This document shows, in pieces, positions 40,714 through 64,000 of a stretch of DNA of 64,000 nucleotides. Numbering within the stretch: the first letter of the stretch is position 1; the number at the start of each line of letters is the position of its first letter. The translations under genes were made by a program, and so were the position numbers. The stretch is from Piscicola geometra. Its lineage: Eukaryota; Annelida; Clitellata; Hirudinida; Piscicolidae. Where the stretch lies: assembly GCA_943735955.1 (NCBI GenBank), contig OX030964.1:1952575-2016574 (forward strand). Reading direction: 5' to 3'. The notes beneath the pieces were generated by a model. It did no database searches. It saw only the letters and a program-made list of their open reading frames with translations, and was not told the origin of the DNA.

Positions 40714-41420
40714 ATGTCTCCATTAATCAAGTCAGTAATGAAACTGGCCACTGGAAGGTCGCAATCTATAGCATCTTCTTAATCTGTTGTCCAATAGCTT
40801 ATGCTAAAGACGTCCTTTTTTCCTCTCTTCCTGTCTTGTATTCTGCCAAAGTACTCTGTTTCTTTACCATCCTCCCACTTTTGTGTTATTACTTCACCAA
40901 CTAAGGACTCTCCACTCAATAATCTTCTTATAAACAACTTTTCCGTTCTGCTTTGACCATCGAATAATGGATCATCAGTTGATCCATCATTGTTCATGAG
41001 CGTTGAAACCATCTTCTCCGTCATCTTTCTATCTTTATCTTCTGTCCTCTTCATGCCTACTCTTTTTTTCTCCAAGATGTTCACGTCAACCGTTGCTTCT
41101 TTTACCCTTCGGATCTTTCTCATTTTGGCGACTGTCTTCATTGCATAATTGATGAACGACTCTTGTTCTTCTTGGCTTTTCTGATCCATCCACTCTAACG
41201 TACTATTTAGTTTAGCCTCTATAAAACCTATTGTTACATATGGAGATCTTCTTATAAAATAGTCTACCATATCCAAGGCCCTCTCTGCATGAATGGTTTA
41301 GATAGGATAATGAAGAGCGAGTGTCCATCAGAATCTCAGCAGAGAGACAGAACAGATCTCCTACAAGGTACCTACCCATCTGCCGCTTCATCACCTGTCC
41401 TGTGGCTTCCATGACGGAGC
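40714..41420 (-). mobile_element. Transposon-type ORF fragment, minus copy of the inverted pair
   Basis: Minus frames contain RYLVGDLFCLSAEILMDTRS, then (frameshift near 41280) MVDYFIRRSPYVTIGFIEAK, a basic/coiled stretch and MVSTLMNNDGSTDDPLF, LVGEVITQKW and VFSISYWTTD. An in-frame TAA follows (40779..40781), beyond which ASFITDLINGDI still matches the plus copy. It is more complete at its 5' side than the plus copy; both are dead. Confidence 0.65.
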
Positions 41421-41519
41421 TTACTATCTCTGGCAATACATTCCCTTGACTGTTGTGCAAGGATGACACGCAAATTCGTGAAGCGTTCCATATTTTTGGT
41501 TCCAAGGTTGTCATAGCCA

Positions 41520-42015
41520 AGGGGTGGCAGTGGGGATAAGCTCCCACTGCCTATAAAATGCTCCTTTACGGCGTGCGTCTCTGTACCGCCTCTGACAACT
41601 AAGTCCAACTCCTGGCCTGCTCGCGGCGGAACTGCTTCTACTGACAGGAGAAGGGGCGAAGGCGGGTCACTGGCGCCTTAAAACCAGTCGCTTCGGGCAG
41701 ATGGGGCTCGTCAGCCCGGGAAGGCAACCCATCTAGAAGAAGGAAAACTCTGACTACCAACTGCTGCTGCCTTGCAGGCTATCCATTCATGGAAAAGGCT
41801 TTAGGAGTCAACCCCGAGGAAAAATCAGGAGTCGGAGTCTCTAAGGAAGAAAGCAGGCAACAACTGGAATCCCGAAAACAAAGAAGAAAAATGAGGCAGC
41901 AGAATCAGGCTCTCGATCCTCCATCCGACTTCATTTGCAGCCGCTGCAGCAGAGACTGTCTGCTGAGCCACTCTAGAAGCTGCCGCCAAAGAACACATAA
42001 GAGCGCTATCATCAT
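41520..42015 (+). mobile_element. Internally deleted LINE (5' leader joined to 3' finger)
   Basis: The 5' part shares GCTGCCTTGCAGG and AGGAGTCAACCC..GGAGTCGGAGTC with the leader of the LINE at 24370. It is joined directly to a LINE C-terminus with a CxxC...H-type finger (FICSRCSRDC, LLSHSRSC). Endonuclease and RT are missing, which suggests a non-autonomous derivative. Confidence 0.65.
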
Positions 42016-42016
42016 C

Positions 42017-42346
42017 GTTGTTCCATTGATTGTGTCATTTTTGATAATAAAAAACAAAAAAAACGTCTTTTTAATTTTTTTTATTTTTTAAATCAAGAAA
42101 TTTAATTATTATATATAACAAAATAAAGCGTGAATTATTTAAATACAAACCACACACTCGTACAAGAACGCATCACTCAACTAAGACGTTGTTCCATTGA
42201 TTGTGTCATTTTTGATAATAAAAAACAAAAAAAACGTCTTTTTAATTTCTTTTATTTTTTAAATCAAGAAATTTAATTATTATATATAACAAAATAAAGT
42301 GTGAATTATTTAAATACAAGCCACACACTCGTATAAGAACGCATCA
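42017..42346 (+). repeat. 171-bp tandem duplication
   Basis: Copy 1 42017..42187 and copy 2 42188..42346 are about 97% alike (both begin GTTGTTCCATTGATTGTG). It starts right at the end of the deleted LINE. Confidence 0.9.
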
Positions 42347-43145
42347 CACTTTTTTTGCCTTATACAATGTTAAACTACCCAAGTAAATTTAAACTTTTAA
42401 ATGTCTCTATCTTCATTATTAATAATCGCTTTGTAATATATTTGGTATATTTTTTCACGTTTTAAACTTCTTTTTCCAAAAATAATAATTTAATTTCCGA
42501 AAAGTTAAAATAAAAAATCCGTGCAACTACCTAGCATAGAGGGACTCGCCTTCGGAAGTTTTGAACACTGGGTCATTGCTTGATGCAAAAGTTTAGGCTC
42601 CACTAGAGCTTCAACCATATAATTGGTATTCTTAGAATCCTCAATATATAATATAATATATTTTCAATTTTAAACTTGTGTTGCCATTTCAAAAACCGAG
42701 AAATAGCAAAAAAATAAAAGTGACTAAAAGTGAATTGGATGTGTAAGTTATATGTGCGAGAGTTGACTTAATCCTCATGGTTTGTTAATTAAAATAATCA
42801 TAATAAATAAAGTAAAAATGAAATGTATAGAATACATTTTTTTTGGAGAAGATAACTTTTTTTTATAGTTTTATTTTGTTTTTATATTCGCACCAACTAA
42901 AGGCGGCAATCGATTAGATTTTAGTTTTCACTAATTAACTATCTATCGATATATTTTTGAGCATTTTTCTTTATTTAAGAAAATTGCCTTCATAATTAAG
43001 ATTTGATCAGAAGAAATAAAAGAAATTTACATTACTGGTATTTTTGGTAATGTTGTCATCCTTAAAATATAATCTAAATTAAAATTTAGTTATTAGATTA
43101 AGGACCTTAGTTAATTGTTAATACATTAATCCCAAAAGACTATAA
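42347..43145. other. AT-rich sequence upstream of the helical-protein gene
   Basis: No feature could be supported. It may hold the promoter or 5' UTR of the gene starting at or before 43146. Confidence 0.5.
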
Positions 43146-44504
43146 ATGGAGAGCGAAAAAATCATAGTTTCTTGCAAGCTGGTAAACGAGGTTAAAAAAT
43201 TGAAAGTGGAATTGGTTGGGCTGCTAGACAACAAGTACATTGCATATGACTTAATGATCCTAATCGATCCAAGTCAACTTTCAAGAGTACAAAATCTGCA
43301 ACTTGAAGTGAAAGAGATGCAAACTCAGGTATGTGTACTTTCACTATTCAGCATTATATGGCTGTGGCCAAAGGAACTTCGTTTATCTAAAAAAAGTTCT
43401 GAAACTTTTTTGAACAATTTTTCAAAATTATCTGAAGTGTCCCAAAAATGCTGATGCGTCGTTGAAGCAGCTTGAGAAGGTTTCGTCGTTGTTGCACCTC
43501 CTTGAGACTGCTCTGAAGATGGACAATGTGGCTGAGCAGATGGCGTACGCCAGGAACCCATCTCTCGAAGAAACCACTGGCCTCTACCTCGACTTGCTTG
43601 GTGGGTTTGTCTACTCATTGTTTTCAATTTTTACTACAACACATGTATCCAAAGAACAAGTTACACATGATCAGATCTGAATTACGAAGCGTGCAAGTAC
43701 CCAGGTGAGTTGAAGGAGATGAAGTGCATCTCTGGCATCATGAGTCGCTGCCTGCCACAAGTGGCAAAGCTGTGTACTGTGTACTGCAATGTGGGCATTT
43801 TCCTGATCTTTTCATAAAGTTTCCGCTGACATCGTCAAGTAACATGCTTTGAGTTTGAATCTCGTTTCCCAGATAATCTCTCAAAACATCTGCATCTCTC
43901 AAGAGCTCAACTCTGCAAGACTCGTTCTCAGGAAGAAAGATGTAAGTGTGTTTGTTGTGACTGGCTCCAAAAGATGTGAGAGATTGATGCTGATGTAGCA
44001 ACTGGCAGTTGACGGTGGCGAGTGGCATGTGGAGCAAGGTGGTCTTGTGCTGGGAGAAAATGGGCCACAGCAGACTGTACATGAGCACCTTCTTCAGCGA
44101 CCTCAACGCCCTCTTCATCACGCCCATCCTCGAGTCCTCGACTGGCTACGCGTGTCGCGTGGAGGCTTGCCAGCTGAGACTCGACGCGATGCCAGACGAA
44201 GCGAGTGACCGATCCTGCAAGCTCATCCAGCTGCAGTCCATCTTCAACTTCCTCTTTGAAAACATGCCCTCCACCAACACCGACATCTCCTTGCTCGAGA
44301 GACTCGGCGAATCAGGCAGGGGCTTCAGACTGCTGCAGCGCGTGGTTGGCCACCTGCTGTCCAATGAGGAAGAGGCTGCCTCTGATGCTGAGGCCTTCAA
44401 GGAGATCGTTTCAATGGCTCACAAAGTTTCCTTCATCAACAGTGCGTCATGATGATGATAGCGATGATGATGATGATTCCTTTTTCAAACACCATCATCT
44501 TCCA

Positions 44505-44569
<65 letters not shown>

Positions 44570-47500
44570 ACTACCAACAGCTCCCGAGGAGAACAAACTG
44601 ATGCAAAAGCTCTCAACGAAGAGAGACACTGCACAGAAGTTTGGTCTGCAGGAGAAGGCAGTGAGGCTGATGGCGTGCAACTTCTACAACAGTGTGCAGG
44701 TAGGCAGTGCTGTCGGCGCTGCTGCTGGTGGTGGTGGTGTTGATAATGATGGTGGCAGTGGTGGTGGCTTGTCGGAGGGCTGCAGTGGCAGGGAGGATGC
44801 TCGCGATGCACTCGTGTTCCCCAGGAGCTGCATCAGGTGGGTGCTCGAGTCGCTGTGCTTTCTGATTAGTTCTTTCGATTCTATTAACTAATAATTCAAA
44901 AGGAACTTTCATTATTATTCATCTATTGTATTTTAAGGGACAGTAGTTTTATGATTTTATTATAATACGTTAGTTACAATGTAAATGTTCTCAATCAATT
45001 ACAGCAAACCTGCTTTTGAACTGGTCGAGTTGTTGTACCAAATTCTGGGAATTTCTGAGTTTGATAAAAATACAAAAAAGAAACTGGCAGAAATCAACAA
45101 CAACACCACAACATACAACAGCAACAACAACACCACAACATACAACAGCAACAACAACACCACAACATACAATAACACAATTCCATTCAAAAACGGCCTC
45201 CATGACTACACAATTTGTGACTCGGGCGCCACGAACGACACCACGAATGACACCACTTCATGCAACAACACCCTCAACCACAACAACACCCTCAACTACA
45301 ACAACACCCTTAACATCAACAACAACAACGACACCACAATGAGTTACATGAAGGGCGAACACGTTGGCATCTCGCTGCAGGCGTGCCACAGCATCCGCTC
45401 AGGCATTCCTGCCAAGATGAAGTGCCTCTCGGTGCTCGAGAAGACTCAGTGCTACTTGCAACTGTGCAGTCTTTCTCAACTGTTCGTCCACACCCGCCTC
45501 AAACTGCACCACAAGGCCTTGCAGACCAGTGCCCATTTGTGTGGTGGGTGGGTGGTCTGACGGGAGACCCTGATTGGTGTGGGGGTGCTTTGGAATGTTT
45601 AATCAGCACGATCACCACCCCAACCACCATCACCACCCCAACCACCATCACAACTCCAACCACCATCACCACTCCAACCACCATCACCACCCCAACCACC
45701 ATCACCACCCCAACCCCCATCACCACCCCATCCACCATCACCACCCCAACCACCATCACCACCCCAACCACCATCACCACTCCAACCACCATCACCACCC
45801 CAACACCATCATCACCCAACCACCATCATCACCCCAACCACCATCACCACCCCAACCACCATCACCACCCCAACCACCATCATCACCCCAACCACCATCA
45901 CCACCCCAACCACCACCACCACCCCAACCACCACCACCACCCCAACCACCATCACCACCCCAACCACCATCACCACCTCAACCACCCCAACCACCATCAC
46001 CACTCCAACCACCATCACCCCAACCACCATCACCACCCCAACCACCATCACTACTCCAACCACCATCATCACCCCAACCACCATCACCACCCCAACCACC
46101 ATCACCACCCCAACCACCATCATCACCCCAACCACCACCATCACCACCCCAACCACCATCACCACCCCAACCACCATCACCACTCCAACCACCATCACCA
46201 CCCCAACCACCATCATCACCCCAACCACCATCACCACCCCAACCACCATCACCACCCAACCACCATCACCACCCCAACCACCATCACCACCCCAACCACC
46301 ACCACCACCCCAACCACCATCATCACCCCAACCACCACCATCACCACCCCAACCACCATCACCACCCCAACCACCATCACCACCCCAACCACCATCACCA
46401 CCCCAACCACCATCACCACCCAACCACCATCACCACCCCAACCACCATCACCACCCCAACCACCATCACCACCCAACCACCATCACCACCCCAACCACCA
46501 TCACCACCCCAACCACCATCATCACCCCAACCACCACCACCACCCCAACCACCATCATCACCCCAACCACCACCATCACCACCCCAACCACCATCACCAC
46601 CATCACCACCCCAACCACCATCACCACCCCAACCACCATCACCACCCAACCACCATCACCACCCCAACCACCATCACCACCCCAACCACCATCACCACCC
46701 CAACCACCATCACCACCCAACCACCATCACCACCCCAACCACCATCACCACCCAACCACCATCACCACCCCAACCACCATCACCACCCAACCACCATCAC
46801 CACCCAACCACCATCACCACCCAACCACCATCACCACCCCAACCACCATCACCACTCCAACCACCATCACCACCCCAACCACCATCACCACCCCAACCAC
46901 CATCACCACCCAACCACCATCACCACCCCAACCACCATCACCACCCCAACCACCATCACCACCCAACCACCATCACCACCCCAACCACCATCACCACCCC
47001 AACCACCATCACCACTCCAACCACCATCACCACCCCAACCACCATCACCACCCAACCACCATCACCACCCCAACCACCATCACCACCCCAACCACCATCA
47101 CCACTCCAACCACCATCACCACCCCAACCACCATCACCACCCCAACCACCATCACCACCCCAACCACCACCACCACCCCAACCACCATCATCACCCCAAC
47201 CACCACCATCACCACCCCAACCACCATCACCACCCCAACCACCATCACCACCCCAACCACCATCACCACTCCAACCACCATCACCACCCCAACCACCATC
47301 ATCACCCCAACCACCATCACCACCCCAACCACCATCACCACCCAACCACCATCACCACCCCAACCACCATCACCACCCCAACCACCATCACCACCCCAAC
47401 CACCACCACCACCCCAACCACCATCATCACCCCAACCACCACCATCACCACCCCAACCACCATCACCACCCCAACCACCATCACCACCCCAACCACCATC

Positions 47501-49126
47501 ACCACCCAACCACCATCACCACCCCAACCACCATCACCACCCCAACCACCATCACCACCCAACCACCATCACCACCCCAACCACCATCACCACCCCAACC
47601 ACCATCATCACCCCAACCACCATCATCACCCCAACCACCACCATCACCACCCCAACCACCATCACCACCCAACCACCATCACCACCCCAACCACCATCAC
47701 CACCCCAACCACCATCACCACCCAACCACCATCACCACCCCAACCACCATCACCACCCCAACCACCATCACCACCCCAACCACCATCACCACCCAACCAC
47801 CATCACCACCCCAACCACCATCACCACCCAACCACCATCACCACCCAACCACCATCACCACCCCAACCACCATCACCACCCAACCACCATCACCACCCAA
47901 CCACCATCACCACTCCAACCACCATCACCACCCAACCACGCAGCTCTCCACCCCAACCACCATCACCACCCAACCACCATCACCACTCCAACCACCATCA
48001 CCACTCCAACCACCATCACCACCCAACCACCATCACCACTCCAACCACCATCACCACCCAACCACGCAGCTCTACACCACAACGACTGCAAGTGGCTAGC
48101 TCACCACCTCTTTCTCATTCAGTCCACTTTGAAAATCCCTCTGACTCCTAAGGGAGGCAAGCACAAAAAGAAATCATCAAAAGTTACCAAAGATGCTAAT
48201 TCGTCTGATGACCCTATATTTCCGGACAACTTGGATGCCAAAAATCTGATCTTAAGCTTGGAAAATAAAGCTAACAGCACCATTTCCCATTACGTCATCA
48301 ACGAGAAAAGCAAGATGGCCGCCTGCATAGAAGAAGCCTTCAAAGGTACTCTGGACACGTGCGTCTGACCATTGTGTACCATGCAAAACCACTTTGAACT
48401 CAGAATTCGAGAAGCGACTCGTGGCGAAGTTGCTGGTGGCGGCAGTGAAGGCCTGTTTCGAGGACTTGCAGGCGACGAAGAAGCAGTGGTTCGACGTGCT
48501 GGATGCTCACTTGCTGGCCTCGAAAATGGGTGCGTTCGGGTGGCTCCAAAGGAGGGCCGAGTTGGATGGCGATTATCGTAGGAATTGTACTTTTCAGAGT
48601 TTATTTTGGGATTTTAAACTTTTAAAGAATCGTTGAATCGTCTTGAAATCTCAAACCGACAGGCGAGTTCGTGGAGCACATCGCAAACACCACACTGACC
48701 TCCTTCACAGCTCTCTTCAGTCACCAGCTGAAGGCTTCTGAGGAGACAGCGAGGAGTGCCTGCAAGCGCAGTGAAGTAGCTACCCAGAAGAGCGCCCATG
48801 CCGTCAGCAATCAAAGGAAGCACTCTATTACAGCTCTGAAAGTGCTCATCAACACCATCCTTCGTCTGGGCACATCCCTCTTCTCGAATCTCGTCTCCTC
48901 GCCTGCCATTTTGGCGCCGTCTTGGAGCAAGATGCAGAGAATTCTGTTTCTTTTCGACCCTCTCACCTCCCACCAAACAGTCTTCGCGCAGTGGGGCTTG
49001 CTTGGTTCGAGCGATGAAGAAGAGGCCAAACTGCTTTCCAAGTTGTTCAAACGGCACGAACTCAAGGTCTTCTGCTGCATGGCTTTCCCTGACGTTGCAC
49101 TGCCTCCTTCACTGGCTACTCCGTAA
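43146..49126 (+). CDS. Unrecognised multi-exon gene, helical protein
   Basis: Exons joined by consistent phases: 43146..43328 (0-0), 43438..43600 (0-1), 43675..~43790 (1-0), 43873..43941 (0-0), 44009..44441 (0-1), 44581..44836 (1-2), 45005..~45551 (2-0), 48123..48345 (0-1), 48404..48529 (1-1), 48663..49126 (1-stop TAA). The donors at 43790 and 45551 are uncertain. The protein of about 860 residues is mostly amphipathic helix (KQLEKVSSLLHLLETALKM; FRLLQRVVGHLLSNEEEA; RLVAKLLVAAVKACFEDLQ). It has no visible signal peptide or membrane helix. Exon 6 has a Gly-rich insert and exon 7 an Asn/Thr-rich insert. It looks like a helical-repeat scaffold (HEAT/ARM-like), but I recognise no family. The ATG at 43146 is in frame; earlier exons cannot be excluded. 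Confidence 0.6.
44507..44570 (+). repeat. (CA)n microsatellite
   Basis: Over 30 CA dinucleotides just before the acceptor of the 44581 exon. They sit where the polypyrimidine tract would be. Confidence 0.95.
45603..48065 (+). repeat. 2.46-kb 17/18-bp minisatellite filling an intron
   Basis: Roughly 138 units of CACCCCAACCACCATCAC (18 bp) or the 17-bp form lacking one C. The mixed unit lengths rotate the frame, so the 922- and 841-residue open frames here are artefacts. It lies in the intron between exons 45005..~45551 and 48123..48345. Confidence 0.95.
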
Positions 49127-51170
49127 AAAATGTTGACGTATTAAAAAAAATTTAACGCACTTAAAATTTTGATGCTTTGAAACTTTGACCGCAGTTTACA
49201 AAATGTATTAAAATTAATTTTTTGTACTTATTTTAATGTTTTGCGCTACAAAAATTACATTTCGTTAAACTCAAGCTTTTAATGTTGCATCACATTTAAT
49301 ATCACCAGGTTTAGTAATAAGTGAGTAGGCCCCCCCTCAAGGTTCGCAACAGATCCATGCTAGAAAGTAGGGTGCAGTGGTGATGGCGATGTGGGTGAGG
49401 TCGGACCTGGGGCATTAGCGTATCCAGAGGGAAAGCTTTTTTTAAAGAATCATTGTTATATTTCCAGTATATTATGTGAATAAACTTATTATTTTCTATA
49501 TTATATCTTTTTGTTGGAGATGGATGCGCCCCTGAATGACAGACATTCACCCACCTGACCTGATCAGCAAGTCATAGTTTAAGCAGCCATATATACATGT
49601 CTTTAACTCTTTTAACACCCTCAGCATCATCATCATTGTCATCTAGGTTTGTTTTATACAGACTAAGTAGTTCTAGAGAATGTCCTCATCCAGGGTTTGG
49701 CTTGTCGAGCTGTCTTAAGTTCCTTCTCCTTTATTATGACGATTATACTTTATTTTATCATAGTCGTACAGACAACCATACATACGGACATACAACCATG
49801 CATACAGACATACAGCAATGCAGACCTTAGGTTGGTACTAAGTTTGTATTTCTAATAGTATCTAATCGTTTCTATGGACACTTCATCAGCGTCACCATTT
49901 GAAAGCAGAAGGTCCCATGTGATTGAGGAGACATGATGATGATCATCATCATAACGGGAATAATCACGATGATGATGATGATCGCAATAATCCTAGCGAT
50001 GATGATGATGATGATTGGTCGCGATGGATTGTACACATGTAACAGTCTTGACGATGATGATGATGATGATACTGTTGAGAAAGGAGCCTTATTAGTTGTA
50101 AAGGTTTACAAATGTAACTTGGAGAATGCATTGAATTGATGGAGGTAATATCAGCAATGGTGGCGAGGTGTGGGGATGAATGTCATATACATATATATGA
50201 TATACATATACATATATATGATATACATTTACATATATACGATAATCTGAAGTTGCAATGGAATGACTACAAATCGAAAGATTTACATTCTTACATGATT
50301 ACTACATTTGTGCGTGCGTGTGTGTAATTGTATGAAACAATTGAGCAGCCGAAGGAAGAGTAACTAGCATCGCAGTATTCCCGCCTTGCAGGAGCGAACA
50401 AAAGCCTGCAAGTGATGGACAAAGACTTGTGAGTAGAATTTGAAATAAATCTTGCCCAAAGTTCCCTCAGAAGAAATCTAGCGCTACAAAATAAGGTGGA
50501 CATGCGTGCGGTGGAATGAGTGAGGATTCTGATGTGGTGGAGTGAGTGAGGTTCTGATGTGGTGGAGTGTGCAAAGAGACATGTCCCCTCTACCACCTGC
50601 ACCCCATCACAACCACCTGCATCCCATCACAACCACCTGCATCCCATCACAACCACCTGCACCCCATCACAACCACCTGCACCCCATCACAACCTCAGAG
50701 AGAGAAGGCTTCAGAGGACAGAATGGATGCAAGCAGGACGTTGTAACTTATATAGCGCGATGTCATCGTAACCCAATAAATAGCAATGCTTCAAAGCATA
50801 TCGTAGGATAATATTTTTGTGTGTTTGATGGAGATTTGCAATGGCAAATCTGTGGCAGTGGTGACGGACTAGTGTTGAGATGAAGATTATGGCTGAGAAA
50901 GTTCAAAATCAAAAATATAGAAAAGATTCGTTGAAAATAAAGAAGCAATCAAACAATTGGTCTTTGGAAATGGAGGTTCTGGCAGGGTGAAGAGCATACA
51001 ATGACACTGTGTACACTGTATCCACTACATACATGGGCATATATACATACTCATTAGATATTCATGTAGCTTTCAAATATGCAACGCTGGTAACGAAGAG
51101 ATTAAAAGTTGTACAATGAAGTTAACACCACTGTATGCTGCATACAACTCAGTGCTGTGTCCATGAATTC
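49127..51170. other. Intergenic region between convergent genes
   Basis: It contains GAT-rich microsatellites (49933..50070), ATATAC-type repeats (50180..50245) and a 20-bp tandem repeat (50588..50695). Near 49411..49536 is a pair of weak hAT-like ends (CATTAGCGTATCC, GGATGCGCCCCTG) without a matching TSD. No gene was supported. Confidence 0.55.
50588..50695 (+). repeat. 20-bp tandem repeat CCACCTGCATCCCATCACAA
   Basis: Five copies with C/T variation at one position. Confidence 0.9.
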
Positions 51171-51292
51171 ATGATGATGATGATGCTGATGATGATGATG
51201 ATGATTATAGCAATGATAATAGCAATAGTAAATATAATACAACCCGAATCATCTAACTCTAAACAACCGAGAAGAAAGTGTGCGTGGAAGTA

Positions 51293-51422
51293 ATGATGAT
51301 GATGATGAAGATGATGATGACGATGAAGATGATGATGACGATGATGATGATGACGATGAAGATGATAATGGTGATGATGATAATGATGATGACGATGATG
51401 ACGATGACGACGATGATGATGG
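51293..51422 (+). repeat. GAT/GAC microsatellite
   Basis: Imperfect trinucleotide repeat with interspersed GAA and GGT. The acidic open frame is repeat read-through. Confidence 0.9.
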
Positions 51423-51683
51423 AATTGCTATGGCGATGATGACTCACAGCAGAACTCAAACAAGCAAGCTGGTTCGTACTGGTTCAAGACCCTTCCCTAA
51501 CTACCTTCAGACCCCACAAAGAACCCAAACTACCCCCCCCCCCCACTCCCCTTTCAAACCACCCACTTCCCCCTTCAACCACCCTACCCGCCTTTCAAAC
51601 CACCAATATGAAACCACTACCAATAGCACCAGCTTACCATCCCTCCTTTTCAAAACCACAACTACCAGTAGCACTACCACCCT

Positions 51684-52190
51684 CTCCAAGCCACCCTCTC
51701 CAAACCACCCTCTCCAAACCACCCTCTCCAAACCACCCTCTCCAAACCACCCTCTCCAAACCACCCTCTCCAAACCACCCTCTCCAAACCACCCTCTCCA
51801 AACCACCCTCTCCAAACCACCCTCTCCAAACCACCCTCTCCAAACCACCCTCTCCAAACCACCCTCTCCAAACCACCCTCTCCAAACCACCCTCTCCAAA
51901 CCACCCTCTCCAAACCACCCTCTCCAAACCACCCTCTCCAAACCACCCTCTCCAAACCACCCTCTCCAAACCACCCTCTCCAAACCACCCTCTCCAAACC
52001 ACCCTCTCCAAGCCACCCTCTCCAAACCACCCTCTCCAAACCACCCTCTCCAAGCCACCCTCTCCAAGCCACCCTCTCCAAGCCACCCTCTCCAAGCCAC
52101 CCTCTCCAAGCCACCCTCTCCAAACCACCCTCTCCAAACCACCCTCTCCAAACCACCCTCTCCAAGCCACCCTCTCCAAACCACCCTCAC
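51684..52190. repeat. 14-bp minisatellite CACCCTCTCCAAAC next to the DENND4 stop
   Basis: 36 copies of a 14-bp unit with A/G variation at one position (CCAAAC or CCAAGC), starting 15 nt beyond the DENND4 stop codon (downstream on the minus strand). It would therefore form the start of the 3' UTR, G-rich in the mRNA sense (GTTTGGAGAGGGTG). Confidence 0.95.
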
Positions 52191-52204
52191 CTACAGCAGC
52201 CCCC

Positions 52205-63392
<11,188 letters not shown>

Positions 63393-63424
63393 CTAAGAGA
63401 GGAAACCTGCATTTGTAGCTGTGG

Positions 63425-64000
63425 TGGTGTGGTTGGATGGTGTGGTTGGATGGTGTGGTTGGATGGTGTGGTTGGATGGTGTGGTTGAATGGTGTGGTTG
63501 GATGGTGTGGTTGGATGGTGTGGTTGGATGGTGTGGTTGGATGGTGTGGTTGGATGGTGTGGTTGGATGGTGTGGTTGGATGGTGTGGTTGGATGGTGTG
63601 GTTGGATGGTGTGGTTGGATGGTGTGGTTGGATGGTGTGGTTGGATGGTGTGGTTGGATGGTGTGGTTGGATGGTGTGGTTGGATGGTGTGGTTGGATGG
63701 TGTGGTTGGATGGTGTGGTTGGATGGTGTGGTTGGATGGTGTGGTTGGATGGTGTGGTTAGATGGTGTGGTTGGTGGTGTGGTTGGATGGTGTGGTTGGA
63801 TGGTGTGGTTGGATGGTGTGGTTGGATGGTGTGGTTGGATGGCGTGGTTGGATGGTGTGGTTGGATGGTGTGGTTGGATGGTGTGGTTGGATGGTGTGGT
63901 TGGATGGTGTGGTTGGATGGTGTGGTTGGATGGTGTGGTTGGATGGTGTGGTTGGTTGGTGTGGTTTGATGGTGTGGTTGGATGGTGTGGTTGGATGATG
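63425..64000. repeat. 13-bp minisatellite GGTTGGATGGTGT
   Basis: About 44 units, highly uniform, running off the end of the window. Probably the intron upstream of DENND4 exon a. Confidence 0.95.

Noticed and set aside
45603..48065. CRISPR-like regular repeats
   Set aside because: Units are contiguous with no unique spacers, and the surroundings are eukaryotic introns.
45383..48151. 922- and 841-residue plus-strand open frames
   Set aside because: Almost entirely translation of the 17/18-bp minisatellite; the composition (HHHHPN, TTITTP, PPSPPQ) is what each frame of the repeat gives, and conserved exons on both sides are in different phases.
49411..49536. Possible hAT element with CATTAGCGTATCC / GGATGCGCCCCTG ends
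   Set aside because: Flanking bases show no target duplication, so the ends may be coincidental; mentioned only within the intergenic description.
63421..63998. [13 protein letters not shown] repeat frame
   Set aside because: 13-bp minisatellite open by chance; no splice or start context.

Overview
The window is animal (metazoan) nuclear DNA. Its genes are split by GT-AG introns, there are calcium-binding EGF exons, PAN/apple exons and a DENND4/Crag orthologue, and the transposon set is mixed (APE-type LINEs, CR1/L2-like tails, tRNA-derived SINEs, hAT, Merlin, piggyBac). It is AT-rich and heavily loaded with micro- and minisatellites, which suggests an invertebrate. I cannot name the species.

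Layout. (1) 0.2-1.8 kb, minus: two exons of a Pro/Gln-rich protein with a hydrophobic C-terminal hairpin. (2) 4.3-36.2 kb, plus: a multi-EGF membrane protein with 19 intact EGF exons and one broken one, all in phase 1. It ends in an EGF plus transmembrane exon and a tiny terminal exon. Exons and introns have been duplicated in tandem, and the introns hold most of the mobile DNA: several LINEs, a Merlin element split by a CR1-like LINE, hAT elements with clear 8-bp target duplications, a piggyBac remnant, and SINEs. (3) 39.3-40.2 kb, minus: three PAN/apple-like exons of a secreted or surface protein, with an inverted pair of unassigned transposon-type reading frames just upstream (40.3-41.4 kb). 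(4) 43.1-49.1 kb, plus: an unrecognised multi-exon gene for a helical protein; one of its introns is a 2.5-kb minisatellite. (5) 52.2-63.4 kb, minus: the C-terminal half of a DENND4 family gene (Rab GEF), 15 exons with consistent splice phases. Its N-terminal DENN part lies beyond base 64000. Almost every intron of this gene is filled by a different tandem repeat.

Genes 4 and 5 converge, their stop codons about 3.1 kb apart. There is no operon logic here. The most unusual structure is the EGF array: near-identical 129-nt phase 1-1 exons with non-consensus GTTGGT/GTTAGT donors, each followed by an in-frame stop if the intron is retained. Any exon could be skipped without a frameshift. Most very long open frames in the 44-64 kb part are read-through of tandem repeats and are not genes.
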